Positions 1-6,388 of a stretch of DNA of 6,388 bases are shown here, in pieces. How positions within the stretch are numbered: the first letter of the stretch is position 1; every line of letters begins with the position of its first letter. The stretch is from Trueperaceae bacterium. Its GTDB lineage: Bacteria > Deinococcota > Deinococci > Deinococcales > Trueperaceae. The stretch is taken from assembly GCA_007121175.1 (NCBI GenBank), contig SKMG01000073.1, positions 1-6,388 of the forward strand, in the 5' to 3' direction. A model generated the notes under the pieces. That model ran no database searches. It was not told the origin of the DNA and saw only the letters and a list, made by a program, of their open reading frames with translations. A program made the position numbers and the translations under genes.

Positions 1-760
1 CTGCTCATGCCAGCCAAGATCCCCTCATCCCGGGCTAGGCGCCTGGTCATCGCAACGGCCTGGTCCTGACTCACGTCGATGATCCGGTCGACACGCGCGG
101 GCTCGTAGATCGCGGGCGTGAACGCCGACGACCAGCGCCGGATGCCGGGAATGCTCGAACCCTCCGTCGGCTGCACACCCACGATGCAGGTGGACGGATC
201 GTGCGCCTTGAGCGCGCGGGACACGCCCATGATGGTGCCCGTGGTCCCCATCGACGACACGAAGTGGGTGACCTCACCCCCCGTGTCGCGTACGATTTCG
301 GGCCCGGTGGTGCGCTCGTGGGCTCGGTAGTTGTCGGCATTGGCGAACTGATCGAGCATCGTGCCCTCGCCGGCCGCCACCATCGACTCGGCGACCTCAC
401 GCGAGTGCTCGATGGTGAGTTCGGCCGCGGTGAGCACGACCTCGGCGCCGAGGGCGCGCATCGTCGTGACCCGCTCCTGCGTGGCATCCTCCGGCATCAC
501 CAAGCGCAGCGCGAGGCCCAGCGACGTCGCGACCATGGCGAGCGCGATGCCAGTGTTGCCGCTCGTCGCCTCGATGAGCCGGTCGCCCGGCTTGATCCGT
601 CCACGACGGAGGGCGCCGTCGATCATGCCGAACGCGGGCCGATCCTTCACGCTGCCGCCAGGGTTCTGCCCTTCGAGCTTCGCCAGCACACGTACGCCCG
701 GCGGCGCGCCGAGACGCGTGAGCTGAACGAGCGGCGTGTTGCCGATCTGGTCGACCAGCT

Positions 761-764
<4 letters not shown>
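1..764 (-). CDS. cysM: Cysteine synthase, CysM type (3' end outside window)
   Basis: PLP-dependent O-acetylserine sulfhydrylase, the last step of cysteine synthesis in the cytosol: O-acetyl-L-serine plus sulfide gives L-cysteine plus acetate. CysM enzymes of this kind can often also use thiosulfate. I translated 254 residues from a GTG start. IGNTPLVQL (7-15) is the family N-terminus, and NPGGSVKDR (34-42) carries the PLP lysine, Lys40. EATSGNTGIALAM is the substrate loop and SSMGTTGT the PLP-phosphate loop. The stretch EGSSIPGIRRW is characteristic of CysM rather than CysK. The reading frame leaves the window at GMSS, just before the usual SGGA, so about 50 C-terminal residues are missing compared with the roughly 303 of E. 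coli CysM. The GTG overlaps the stop of cysE as GTGA, so the two are almost certainly coupled. Sulfide versus thiosulfate preference cannot be read from the sequence. Confidence 0.95.
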
Positions 765-1648
<884 letters not shown>

Positions 1649-1679
1649 TGAAGCGCACTCGAGACCGCCAGAGCGTCGT

Positions 1680-1703
1680 CTGGGGCGCCGCGGCAGGCCC
1701 CAG
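1680..1703 (-). terminator. GC-rich hairpin in the peptidase-cysE gap
   Basis: The 106 bases between the peptidase stop and cysE hold a perfect 7-bp inverted repeat, CTGGGGC (1680-1686) and GCCCCAG (1697-1703), with a 10-base loop. A smaller GCCGG/CCGGC stem with a CATA loop sits at 1705-1718. On the minus strand no T-run follows either stem, so this is not a classical intrinsic terminator. It could be a partial terminator, an mRNA processing or stability structure, or a chance stem in GC-rich DNA. I see no convincing TANNNT box just before cysE, so cysE may depend on read-through from the peptidase gene. Confidence 0.3.
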
Positions 1704-1754
1704 CGCCGGCATACCGGCCGCCCGAGCGCAGGCATGCGGACGGCCGCTGGTCCT

Positions 1755-2855
1755 TCAGCCCCCGAAGCCTGCCTTGCGCCTGGCGCGGACCATCCGTTCG
1801 ACCTCCCCCAACGGGAGCGCCGGCGCCTTCGCTCCCTCGAACCCGGTCACGCTCTCGGCCATGCACAGGGCGTTGAGGATCGACTCCTCGGTCGCCTCGA
1901 TGACAGCTGGCGACAACGCCGACAGCTGCTGGTTCGGCCACGCCCCGCCTGTCTCGGGCCTCCGGCCGCGGTCGCCGCGCCGCAGCTCCGAGGCGGTCGA
2001 GAACGCCAGTGCGTAGTCTCCCGACGCGTGGTTAAGGGCTGCACCGGTCCGTGCCAGCCCGGCGGTCGCCCGCAGCGCCAGGCGCCGCAGGTTCCGGTCG
2101 GAGAGCGGAGCATCGGTGGCGATGACGATCATCGCCGAGCCGTCGCCATCGTCGCGCCAACCGATGCCTTCGGAGCGGAGGCGCTCGCCGACCCGCAGGC
2201 CGTCCATCAGCAACGTACCCCCGAAGTTCGCCTGCACCAGGACGCCCACGGTGGCTTCGCCCAGCGGCGTGGAGGCGACTCGCGAGCTGGTGCCGATCCC
2301 GGCCTTGAATCCGAGCGCCACCGTGCCGGTACCGGCGCCGACCGATCCCTCGGCCACGCACCCGTCGGAGGCAGCCGCGATCGCTTCGAGCACGTGTCCA
2401 GGCTCGACGAACCGGGCGCGTATGTCGTTCAGAGAGCCGTCGTTGGTCTCCCCGACGAACGGGTTGACGGAGCGGACGTCCCCCAGTCCGGGTCGGTCCA
2501 GGGTCCATGCGATCAGCGCCGCCGCGGCCTCAGGGACGGACAGCGTGTTCGTGAGCGCGATCGGCGTCTCGAGCTCGCCGAGTTCGAGCACCTGCGTCGC
2601 GCCGACGAGCTTGCCGAAGCCGTTCGCGACGAACAGGCCAGCGGGAACCCGCTCGGTGAACGGGTCGCCGCCATGGGGGAGCACCACCGTGACGCCGGTG
2701 CGGATGGCCTCCCCTACGACCAGCGTCACGTGGCCGACGCGCACACCTCGGACGTCCGTGATGGCGTTTCGCGCACCCGGCTCGAGCGCTCCCGGCGCGA
2801 GCCCGAGCTCCCTCGCGCGGCGGCGTGGCTCGGGCTCCGAGGCGCGCACCTTCAT
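1755..2855 (-). CDS. P1-family (MEROPS S58, DmpA/BapA-like) aminopeptidase
   Basis: N-terminal-nucleophile peptidase related to DmpA (L-aminopeptidase/D-amidase/D-esterase) and the beta-peptidyl aminopeptidase BapA. In this family the precursor cuts itself before a serine, giving alpha and beta chains. The predicted protein has 366 residues, close to the 375 of DmpA. NAITDVRGVRVGH (30-42) is the usual N-terminus. VGETNDGSLNDIR (134-146), GAGTGTVALGFKAGIGTSSR (173-192) and TVGVLVQANFGG (202-213) follow in family order. DGDGSAMIVIATDAPL (236-251) contains the predicted Gly239-Ser240 cleavage site. Asn210 in VQAN corresponds to the DmpA oxyanion asparagine, and AFSTAS (284-289) holds the second conserved serine. 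There is no signal peptide, so it is probably cytoplasmic. The frame is open to an ATG at 2957, but homology starts after 2855 and a -10-like box precedes that ATG. The substrate cannot be read from the sequence. The downstream neighbours are cysE and cysM, with no obvious functional link. Confidence 0.93.
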   Translation of the reverse strand: MKVRASEPEPRRRARELGLAPGALEPGARNAITDVRGVRVGHVTLVVGEAIRTGVTVVLPHGGDPFTERVPAGLFVANGFGKLVGATQVLELGELETPIALTNTLSVPEAAAALIAWTLDRPGLGDVRSVNPFVGETNDGSLNDIRARFVEPGHVLEAIAAASDGCVAEGSVGAGTGTVALGFKAGIGTSSRVASTPLGEATVGVLVQANFGGTLLMDGLRVGERLRSEGIGWRDDGDGSAMIVIATDAPLSDRNLRRLALRATAGLARTGAALNHASGDYALAFSTASELRRGDRGRRPETGGAWPNQQLSALSPAVIEATEESILNALCMAESVTGFEGAKAPALPLGEVERMVRARRKAGFGG

Positions 2856-2862
2856 GCTCAGG

Positions 2863-2891
2863 AGGCTACTCCGTCCAGCGGGCGCTGCGCA
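2863..2891 (-). promoter_or_regulatory. Predicted leaderless-type promoter of the peptidase gene
   Basis: On the minus strand TAGCCT (2868-2863) fits the -10 consensus TANNNT and ends seven bases before the ATG at 2855. Transcription would then start at or next to the A of the start codon. A weak -35 candidate, TGCGCA (2891-2886, 3 of 6 bases of TTGACA), lies 17 bases further upstream. The nearest Shine-Dalgarno-like GGAG is 13 bases from the ATG, too far for normal use. Confidence 0.45.
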
Positions 2892-2950
2892 CGGGGACCG
2901 GGTCGAGCCCGGCCATGCCGGCGAACGATGGGCGTGATGCGGCACTGAGG

Positions 2951-2980
2951 CTGGCACGTGGCCCCCTCCCCTGCTAGGCT
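2951..2980 (+). promoter_or_regulatory. Predicted leaderless-type promoter of the secreted protein (and pgi)
   Basis: TAGGCT (2975-2980) fits TANNNT and is six bases before the ATG at 2987. CTGGCA (2951-2956) matches four of six bases of TTGACA at an 18-base spacing. No Shine-Dalgarno is visible before this ATG. As I see no separate -10 in the 51 bases before pgi, this promoter may drive both genes. Confidence 0.5.
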
Positions 2981-2986
2981 TCGCTC

Positions 2987-3433
2987 ATGCGCCGTTGTCG
3001 AGTGTTCATCATCGCGCTGGCCGTGGCCTCGTGGAGCGGGTTAGCGAGCGCACAGCTCCTCGCCGAAGTGGCGCTGGCACCGGCTATCGCATCGCAGCTC
3101 TTCCCGCCTGTGAGCTGGCCCTCGGGCAGCTTGCGCGCGGTCGGCAACGGCGCCGATGCGCTCATCGCCCGCGTCCCGGGGCATGCCGATTGGCAGGGCT
3201 GGGAGGTCTATACCGCCACCGGCCTGGTCGCCAACTTAGAGGGCGCGCTGGTGTACGGCGTCGAGCGCGACCTGCTGATGCAGGGGCTGTTCCGCTCGCA
3301 GACCAGCGATACCGTCGTCGGTAGCGAGCGGCACACGCGGGTGATCTTCAGCGACGGCGGCAGCGGACGAGCGCTGCTCTACCTGATCCGCAGCGGCCAG
3401 GAGTTGGTCTGGCTCGTAGCCCGCGGGCGCTGA
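2987..3433 (+). CDS. Small secreted protein of unknown function
   Basis: I do not recognise a family for this 148-residue protein. It starts with a clear Sec signal peptide: basic n-region MRRCR, hydrophobic core VFIIALAVASWSGL, and a signal peptidase I site ASA|Q after residue 22. There is no lipobox, so the mature product, about 126 residues, should be released to the periplasm or outside. The only cysteine, Cys4, is in the signal, so the mature part has none. Predicted order is a short hydrophobic stretch (23-42), then alternating hydrophobic segments that look beta-rich (for example 86-102, 110-122, 128-145) with no further membrane helix. No catalytic motif is apparent. The signal peptide and codon use support a real gene. 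Antisense open frames overlap it but show no protein features. pgi follows after 51 bases on the same strand. Confidence 0.75.
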   Translation: MRRCRVFIIALAVASWSGLASAQLLAEVALAPAIASQLFPPVSWPSGSLRAVGNGADALIARVPGHADWQGWEVYTATGLVANLEGALVYGVERDLLMQGLFRSQTSDTVVGSERHTRVIFSDGGSGRALLYLIRSGQELVWLVARGR

Positions 3434-3472
3434 CGGCCGGCTGACGAGCAGACGAACCGCCGTTCTGGCCCC

Positions 3473-3480
3473 AGGGAGGA
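3473..3480 (+). promoter_or_regulatory. Strong Shine-Dalgarno of pgi
   Basis: AGGGAGGA is followed four bases later by the ATG at 3485. It is the best Shine-Dalgarno in the window and settles the pgi start. An ATG at 3480 overlaps it but is in another frame. Its presence contrasts with the gene upstream, which has none, and fits pgi being an internal gene of a two-gene transcript. Confidence 0.8.
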
Positions 3481-3484
3481 TGCC

Positions 3485-5134
3485 ATGCCACCGACGGACC
3501 ACGCGGCCTGGAGGGCCCTCACCGAACACCGGCACGAGCTCGACGGCCTCCACCTCCGGGAGCTGTTCGACCGGGACCCAAAGCGCTTCGAGCGCTTTCA
3601 CGCCTTCGTTGGAGACGTGCTCGTCGACTTCTCGAAGCACCGGATCACCGACACCACCCATCGCCTGTTGAGCGAACTCGCTGAACAGGCGCAGGTGCCG
3701 GCGGTGCGCGAGGCGATGTTCAAGGGCGAGCCGATCAACCGCACCGAAGAGCGGGCAGTGCTCCACACCGCCCTGCGTCATCGAGGCGACGCGCCAGTCC
3801 TCGAGGGCAAGCGCAACGTGATGCCCGAGGTCCGCGAGGTGCTCGCCCGCATGCGGGCGTTCGCGGACGACGTGCGAGCCGGCCGGCGCCGAGGCCGCAG
3901 CGGCGACGCCTTCACCGACGTGGTGAACGTCGGCATCGGCGGTAGCGACCTCGGGCCGAAGATGGTCACCACGGCGCTCACGCCGTACCACCACCAGCGG
4001 TTGCGATTCCACTTCGTGTCGAACGTCGACCCCAGCGACCTGCAGCAGGTCCTGGAGGTCGTGCGTCCCGACACGACGCTGTTCCTCGTCGCCTCCAAGA
4101 CCTTCACCACCCAGGAGACGATGATGAACGCGCGCAGCGCGCGAGCCTGGTTCGTCGAGCGCACCGGCGACCAGGCGGCGGTCGGGCAGCACTTCGCGGC
4201 GATCAGCACCAACACCGAGGCCGTCGCGAGCTTCGGCGTCCCGCCCGAGGCCACCTTCGGCTTCTGGGACTGGGTCGGAGGCCGGTTCTCCCTGTGGGGA
4301 GCGGTCGGGCTCTCGATCATGCTCGCGATCGGCCCGGAGCGCTTCGACGAGCTCCTCGACGGCGCCTACGAGGCCGACCTCCACTTCCGTCAGGCGCCGG
4401 TTCCTGAGAACGTCCCGGTGATCCTCGGGATGCTGGGCGTGTGGTACCACAACTTCTGGGGCGCGGCGACGCATGCCATCCTCCCCTACGACCACAACCT
4501 GTCGCGCTTCGCGGCCTACTTCCAGCAAGCCGACATGGAGAGCAACGGCAAGCACGTCGACCGCTCGGGCGATCCGGTTGCGGTCGACACCGGCCCGATC
4601 GTCTGGGGCGAACCGGGGACCAATGGGCAGCACGCCTTCTTCCAGCTGCTGCACCAGGGAACCCGGTTGGTGCCGTGCGACTTCCTGGCTGCAGCGCGTT
4701 CGCACGCGCCCGTCGGCGAGCATCACGAGGTCCTGCTGTCGAACTTCTTCGCCCAGACCGAGGCGCTGATGCGTGGCCGCACGGCCGAGGAGGCACGCGC
4801 CGCGCTGCTCGAGCACGACGCCTCGCTGTCGCCCGAGCGTCTCTCCCTGCTGACCGCCGCCACGAGCTTCGAGGGGAACCGGCCGACGACGAGCTTCCTC
4901 TACCCGCTGCTCACACCGCGCGTGCTCGGCACACTGATTGCGCTCTTCGAGCACAAGATCTTCGTGCAGGGAGTGATCTGGGAGATCAACTCGTTCGACC
5001 AGATGGGCGTAGAGCTGGGCAAGGCCCTGGCCGCCGACGTGCTACGCGATCTTCGCGACGGCGAGCCCGTCACCGGTCACGACGCGTCCACGAATGGCCT
5101 GATCAACGCCTACAAGCGCATGCGTCGCGAGTAA
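3485..5134 (+). CDS. pgi: Glucose-6-phosphate isomerase
   Basis: Cytosolic enzyme interconverting glucose 6-phosphate and fructose 6-phosphate in glycolysis and gluconeogenesis. It has 549 residues, the same length as E. coli Pgi, and is complete. [13 protein letters not shown] (148-160) and [10 protein letters not shown] (203-212) bind the sugar phosphate in the first SIS domain. [14 protein letters not shown] (262-275) is PGI signature 1, and [20 protein letters not shown] (494-513) covers signature 2. The catalytic residues are present: Glu352 in MESNGK, His383 in GTNGQH and Lys513 in GVELGK, matching E. coli Glu355, His386 and Lys514 closely. The length and full-length motif layout indicate the classical single-function PGI, not the shorter bifunctional phosphoglucose/phosphomannose type. 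The stop is TAA. The gene converges on the MFS transporter with a gap of three bases. Confidence 0.98.
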   Translation: MPPTDHAAWRALTEHRHELDGLHLRELFDRDPKRFERFHAFVGDVLVDFSKHRITDTTHRLLSELAEQAQVPAVREAMFKGEPINRTEERAVLHTALRHRGDAPVLEGKRNVMPEVREVLARMRAFADDVRAGRRRGRSGDAFTDVVNVGIGGSDLGPKMVTTALTPYHHQRLRFHFVSNVDPSDLQQVLEVVRPDTTLFLVASKTFTTQETMMNARSARAWFVERTGDQAAVGQHFAAISTNTEAVASFGVPPEATFGFWDWVGGRFSLWGAVGLSIMLAIGPERFDELLDGAYEADLHFRQAPVPENVPVILGMLGVWYHNFWGAATHAILPYDHNLSRFAAYFQQADMESNGKHVDRSGDPVAVDTGPIVWGEPGTNGQHAFFQLLHQGTRLVPCDFLAAARSHAPVGEHHEVLLSNFFAQTEALMRGRTAEEARAALLEHDASLSPERLSLLTAATSFEGNRPTTSFLYPLLTPRVLGTLIALFEHKIFVQGVIWEINSFDQMGVELGKALAADVLRDLRDGEPVTGHDASTNGLINAYKRMRRE

Positions 5135-5137
5135 GCG

Positions 5138-6325
5138 TCAACTGAGCCGTGCCCGGTGTCGCCGGAGCACGGTGCCCGCCAGGATGGCGGCGGGCAGCAG
5201 CGAGGCGAAGCTCGCCAGCAGCGCTGGCGTGATGCCCACGAGTTGCTGCAAGGCGCCGAAACCGAGGTACGCGACGCCAGCCAGGCCCCAGGTGAAGCCC
5301 ATGAGCATCCCTGAGGCGCTGCCGACGGCGTGCGGGGCCAGGTCCTGAGCGCTCACCACCAGCAGCGGCACCGAGGCGTTGGTCAAGAGGCCGGAGAGCG
5401 CCACCAGGACGTAGAACGCCAGGGTGCCCGGCGAGGCCAACATCGTCACGACCAGCACCGGTATGGCCGCCAGCATCGTCAGCACCACCAGGCGGATCCG
5501 CCCGAGGCGCTGCTCGAAGGCTCCCGCCAGCAGGCCGGCGGCGGCGGCGGCGAAGCTGTAGGCCGCCAGCGTCGAGCCGATCTCGGGCGCGTCGGCTGCG
5601 AAGCCGCGCACGTTGACCAGGTAGAGCGGCATCGCGTTGGCGAAGCTCACGAAGGCAGTCGCGCGCAGGATACCGGCGAGGGCCAGCAGCCCTACTGGAC
5701 CCCGGAACAGCTGCGCGTCGAACACCTTCGGGCGCGCTGCGTCTCGCGCTTGCGGTTGCATCGGTGAGAGCGCGAAGAGCGTGCCCGCCAGCACCACGCC
5801 GACCAGCGCGAGCAGCGGGACGTACTCAGCGCCGTAGGTGCGCAGGACGGCGAGTGCGACGACGGGCATGGTGGCGGTGCCAACCGCGCCGCCGGCGGCG
5901 AAGAGGCCCACGTGCAGGCTGATGCGCCCGCCGACCCCGCGCATCATCGCGACGGCGGCCGGGTGGAAGACCGCGGAGCCGATACCGCCGAGCGCCAGCA
6001 GCAGCACCAGCATGGCAACCGATGGCGCGACGGCGATGAAGCTCATCAGGACCGACGAGACGAGCAGCCCCAGCGCGGCAGCCCTGCGGCGACCCCAGCG
6101 GTCGGTGAGGGCACCTGCGAAGGCCTGCAGAACGTTCGCCGAGAGCGAGATGAGCGCCACCAGGCCCGCGAGCGCCGCCTCCCCCAAGCCGAAGCGCAGC
6201 TGCAGAGTGGGGAGGAAGGCCGGCAGCACGTTGGAGAAGGCGTCGTTCGTCAGGTGCGCGAAGGTGATCAGTAGAGCAAGCGGCACACCTGCCAAGGTGA
6301 CGCTGCTTCGGGTTGCGGTGGCCAT
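5138..6325 (-). CDS. MFS transporter, Fsr (fosmidomycin resistance)-like
   Basis: Inner-membrane secondary transporter of the major facilitator superfamily, 395 residues with about twelve hydrophobic segments (roughly 14-34, 47-70, 82-99, 103-127, 136-160, 168-187, 209-238, 248-270, 277-298, 300-325, 333-360, 364-386). HLTNDAFSNVLPAFLP (24-39) in helix 1 and GSAVFHPAAV (116-125) followed by GLFAAGGAVGT (140-150) resemble the Fsr branch. GALTDRWGRRR (71-81) is MFS motif A between helices 2 and 3. The central loop is at about 188-208. The family exports drugs in known members, but the substrate here is unknown and a sugar or other metabolite is possible. The start is the ATG at 6325, with a TANNNT box seven bases upstream and no Shine-Dalgarno. 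The stop is three bases from the pgi stop on the opposite strand. Confidence 0.92.
   Translation of the reverse strand: MATATRSSVTLAGVPLALLITFAHLTNDAFSNVLPAFLPTLQLRFGLGEAALAGLVALISLSANVLQAFAGALTDRWGRRRAAALGLLVSSVLMSFIAVAPSVAMLVLLLALGGIGSAVFHPAAVAMMRGVGGRISLHVGLFAAGGAVGTATMPVVALAVLRTYGAEYVPLLALVGVVLAGTLFALSPMQPQARDAARPKVFDAQLFRGPVGLLALAGILRATAFVSFANAMPLYLVNVRGFAADAPEIGSTLAAYSFAAAAAGLLAGAFEQRLGRIRLVVLTMLAAIPVLVVTMLASPGTLAFYVLVALSGLLTNASVPLLVVSAQDLAPHAVGSASGMLMGFTWGLAGVAYLGFGALQQLVGITPALLASFASLLPAAILAGTVLRRHRARLS
5147..5172. terminator. Hairpin at the pgi/MFS convergence, possible two-way terminator
   Basis: CCGTGCCCGG (5147-5156) pairs with CCGG (5162-5165) plus GCACGG (5167-5172), leaving a TGTCG loop and one bulged A at 5166: a ten-pair, almost all G-C stem. 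It starts 12 bases after the pgi stop and lies within the last codons of the MFS gene (residues about 385-393). No T-run follows on either strand. A factor-dependent or non-canonical terminator, or an mRNA 3'-end stabiliser, is the most likely use. Confidence 0.45.
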
Positions 6326-6332
6326 GCCGACG

Positions 6333-6338
6333 AACGTA
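6333..6338 (-). promoter_or_regulatory. Predicted -10 box of the MFS gene (leaderless type)
   Basis: On the minus strand TACGTT fits TANNNT and ends seven bases before the ATG at 6325, the same arrangement as at the peptidase gene. I find no convincing -35 at 17-19 bases upstream. Confidence 0.4.
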
Positions 6339-6349
6339 CACCCGCCGCT

Positions 6350-6355
6350 TACCCT
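6350..6355 (+). promoter_or_regulatory. Possible -10 box of a divergent gene
   Basis: TACCCT fits TANNNT and lies eight bases before a GTG at 6364. CCGACG (6327-6332), 17 bases upstream, matches three of six bases of TTGACA. The box is only eleven bases from the MFS -10 on the other strand, so the two promoters would overlap. This is weak evidence on its own. Confidence 0.25.
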
Positions 6356-6363
6356 TCCGCGCC

Positions 6364-6388
6364 GTGCCGGCGGACATCGCCGACACCA
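6364..6388 (+). CDS. Possible start of a divergent gene, cut by the window edge
   Basis: A GTG at 6364 opens a frame reading (M)PADIADT to the window end. Only eight codons are visible, so no family can be named. The case rests on the -10-like box just upstream and on the divergent position relative to the MFS gene. It could equally be intergenic sequence. Confidence 0.22.

Noticed and set aside
1649..1735. 29-residue N-terminal extension of cysE from the ATG at 1735
   Set aside because: The segment is Arg/Pro/Gly-rich, unlike SAT N-termini, and overlaps the hairpin region. The ATG at 1648 or 1639 fits better.
2898..2912. CCGGG-TCGAG-CCCGG inverted repeat in the divergent region as an operator
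   Set aside because: A five-base G/C arm is too likely by chance in this composition, and nothing else ties it to a regulator.
2856..2957. 34-residue N-terminal extension of the peptidase from the ATG at 2957
   Set aside because: It is low-complexity Pro/Ser/Arg sequence outside the family alignment and would run through the predicted promoter. The ATG at 2855 follows a TANNNT box.
3236..4954. 572-codon open frame on the minus strand opposite the secreted protein and pgi
   Set aside because: It runs antisense to pgi, whose catalytic motifs are all in place. Its product is rich in Arg, Glu, Val and His with no domain, as expected of a GC-rich antisense shadow.

Overview
The window is very GC-rich (clearly above 60% by eye) and densely coded. 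It holds six well-supported protein genes and possibly the first bases of a seventh. I see no tRNA, rRNA, CRISPR array, IS element, phage gene or long repeat. The only stretches without genes are about 51, 106 and 131 bases, plus the right edge. The mix suggests a free-living high-GC bacterium: a CysM-type cysteine synthase, an EpsC-like serine acetyltransferase, a DmpA/BapA-type peptidase, a 549-residue glucose-6-phosphate isomerase and a small Sec-exported protein ending its signal in ASA|Q. TANNNT -10 boxes lie 6-7 bases before several start codons, a leaderless layout common in Deinococcota and Actinobacteria. I lean to a Deinococcota (Trueperaceae-like) genome, but this is a guess from style and not a demonstrated placement.

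Layout. Bases 1-2855 are on the minus strand, read right to left: a P1-family (S58) peptidase, a 106-base gap with a GC-rich hairpin, then serine O-acetyltransferase (cysE), which overlaps the start of a cysteine synthase (cysM) by the four bases GTGA. cysM runs off the left edge. A 131-base divergent region (2856-2986) separates these from a plus-strand pair: a small secreted protein of unknown function and, 51 bases later, pgi with a strong Shine-Dalgarno. A minus-strand MFS transporter of the fosmidomycin-resistance (Fsr)-like type ends only 3 bases from the pgi stop. Its start lies near the right edge, where a divergent gene may begin.

How the genes work together. cysE and cysM encode the two consecutive steps from L-serine to L-cysteine and are very probably translationally coupled. 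pgi is the central glycolysis/gluconeogenesis isomerase. The peptidase, the secreted protein and the transporter have no obvious pathway link to these. Most of the window is housekeeping metabolism, and I do not see a new multi-gene system. The points most worth a second look are the repeated leaderless-type promoters, an HxxCxxC motif at the N-terminus of the serine acetyltransferase, the secreted orphan before pgi, and the hairpin in the nearly gapless pgi/MFS convergence.
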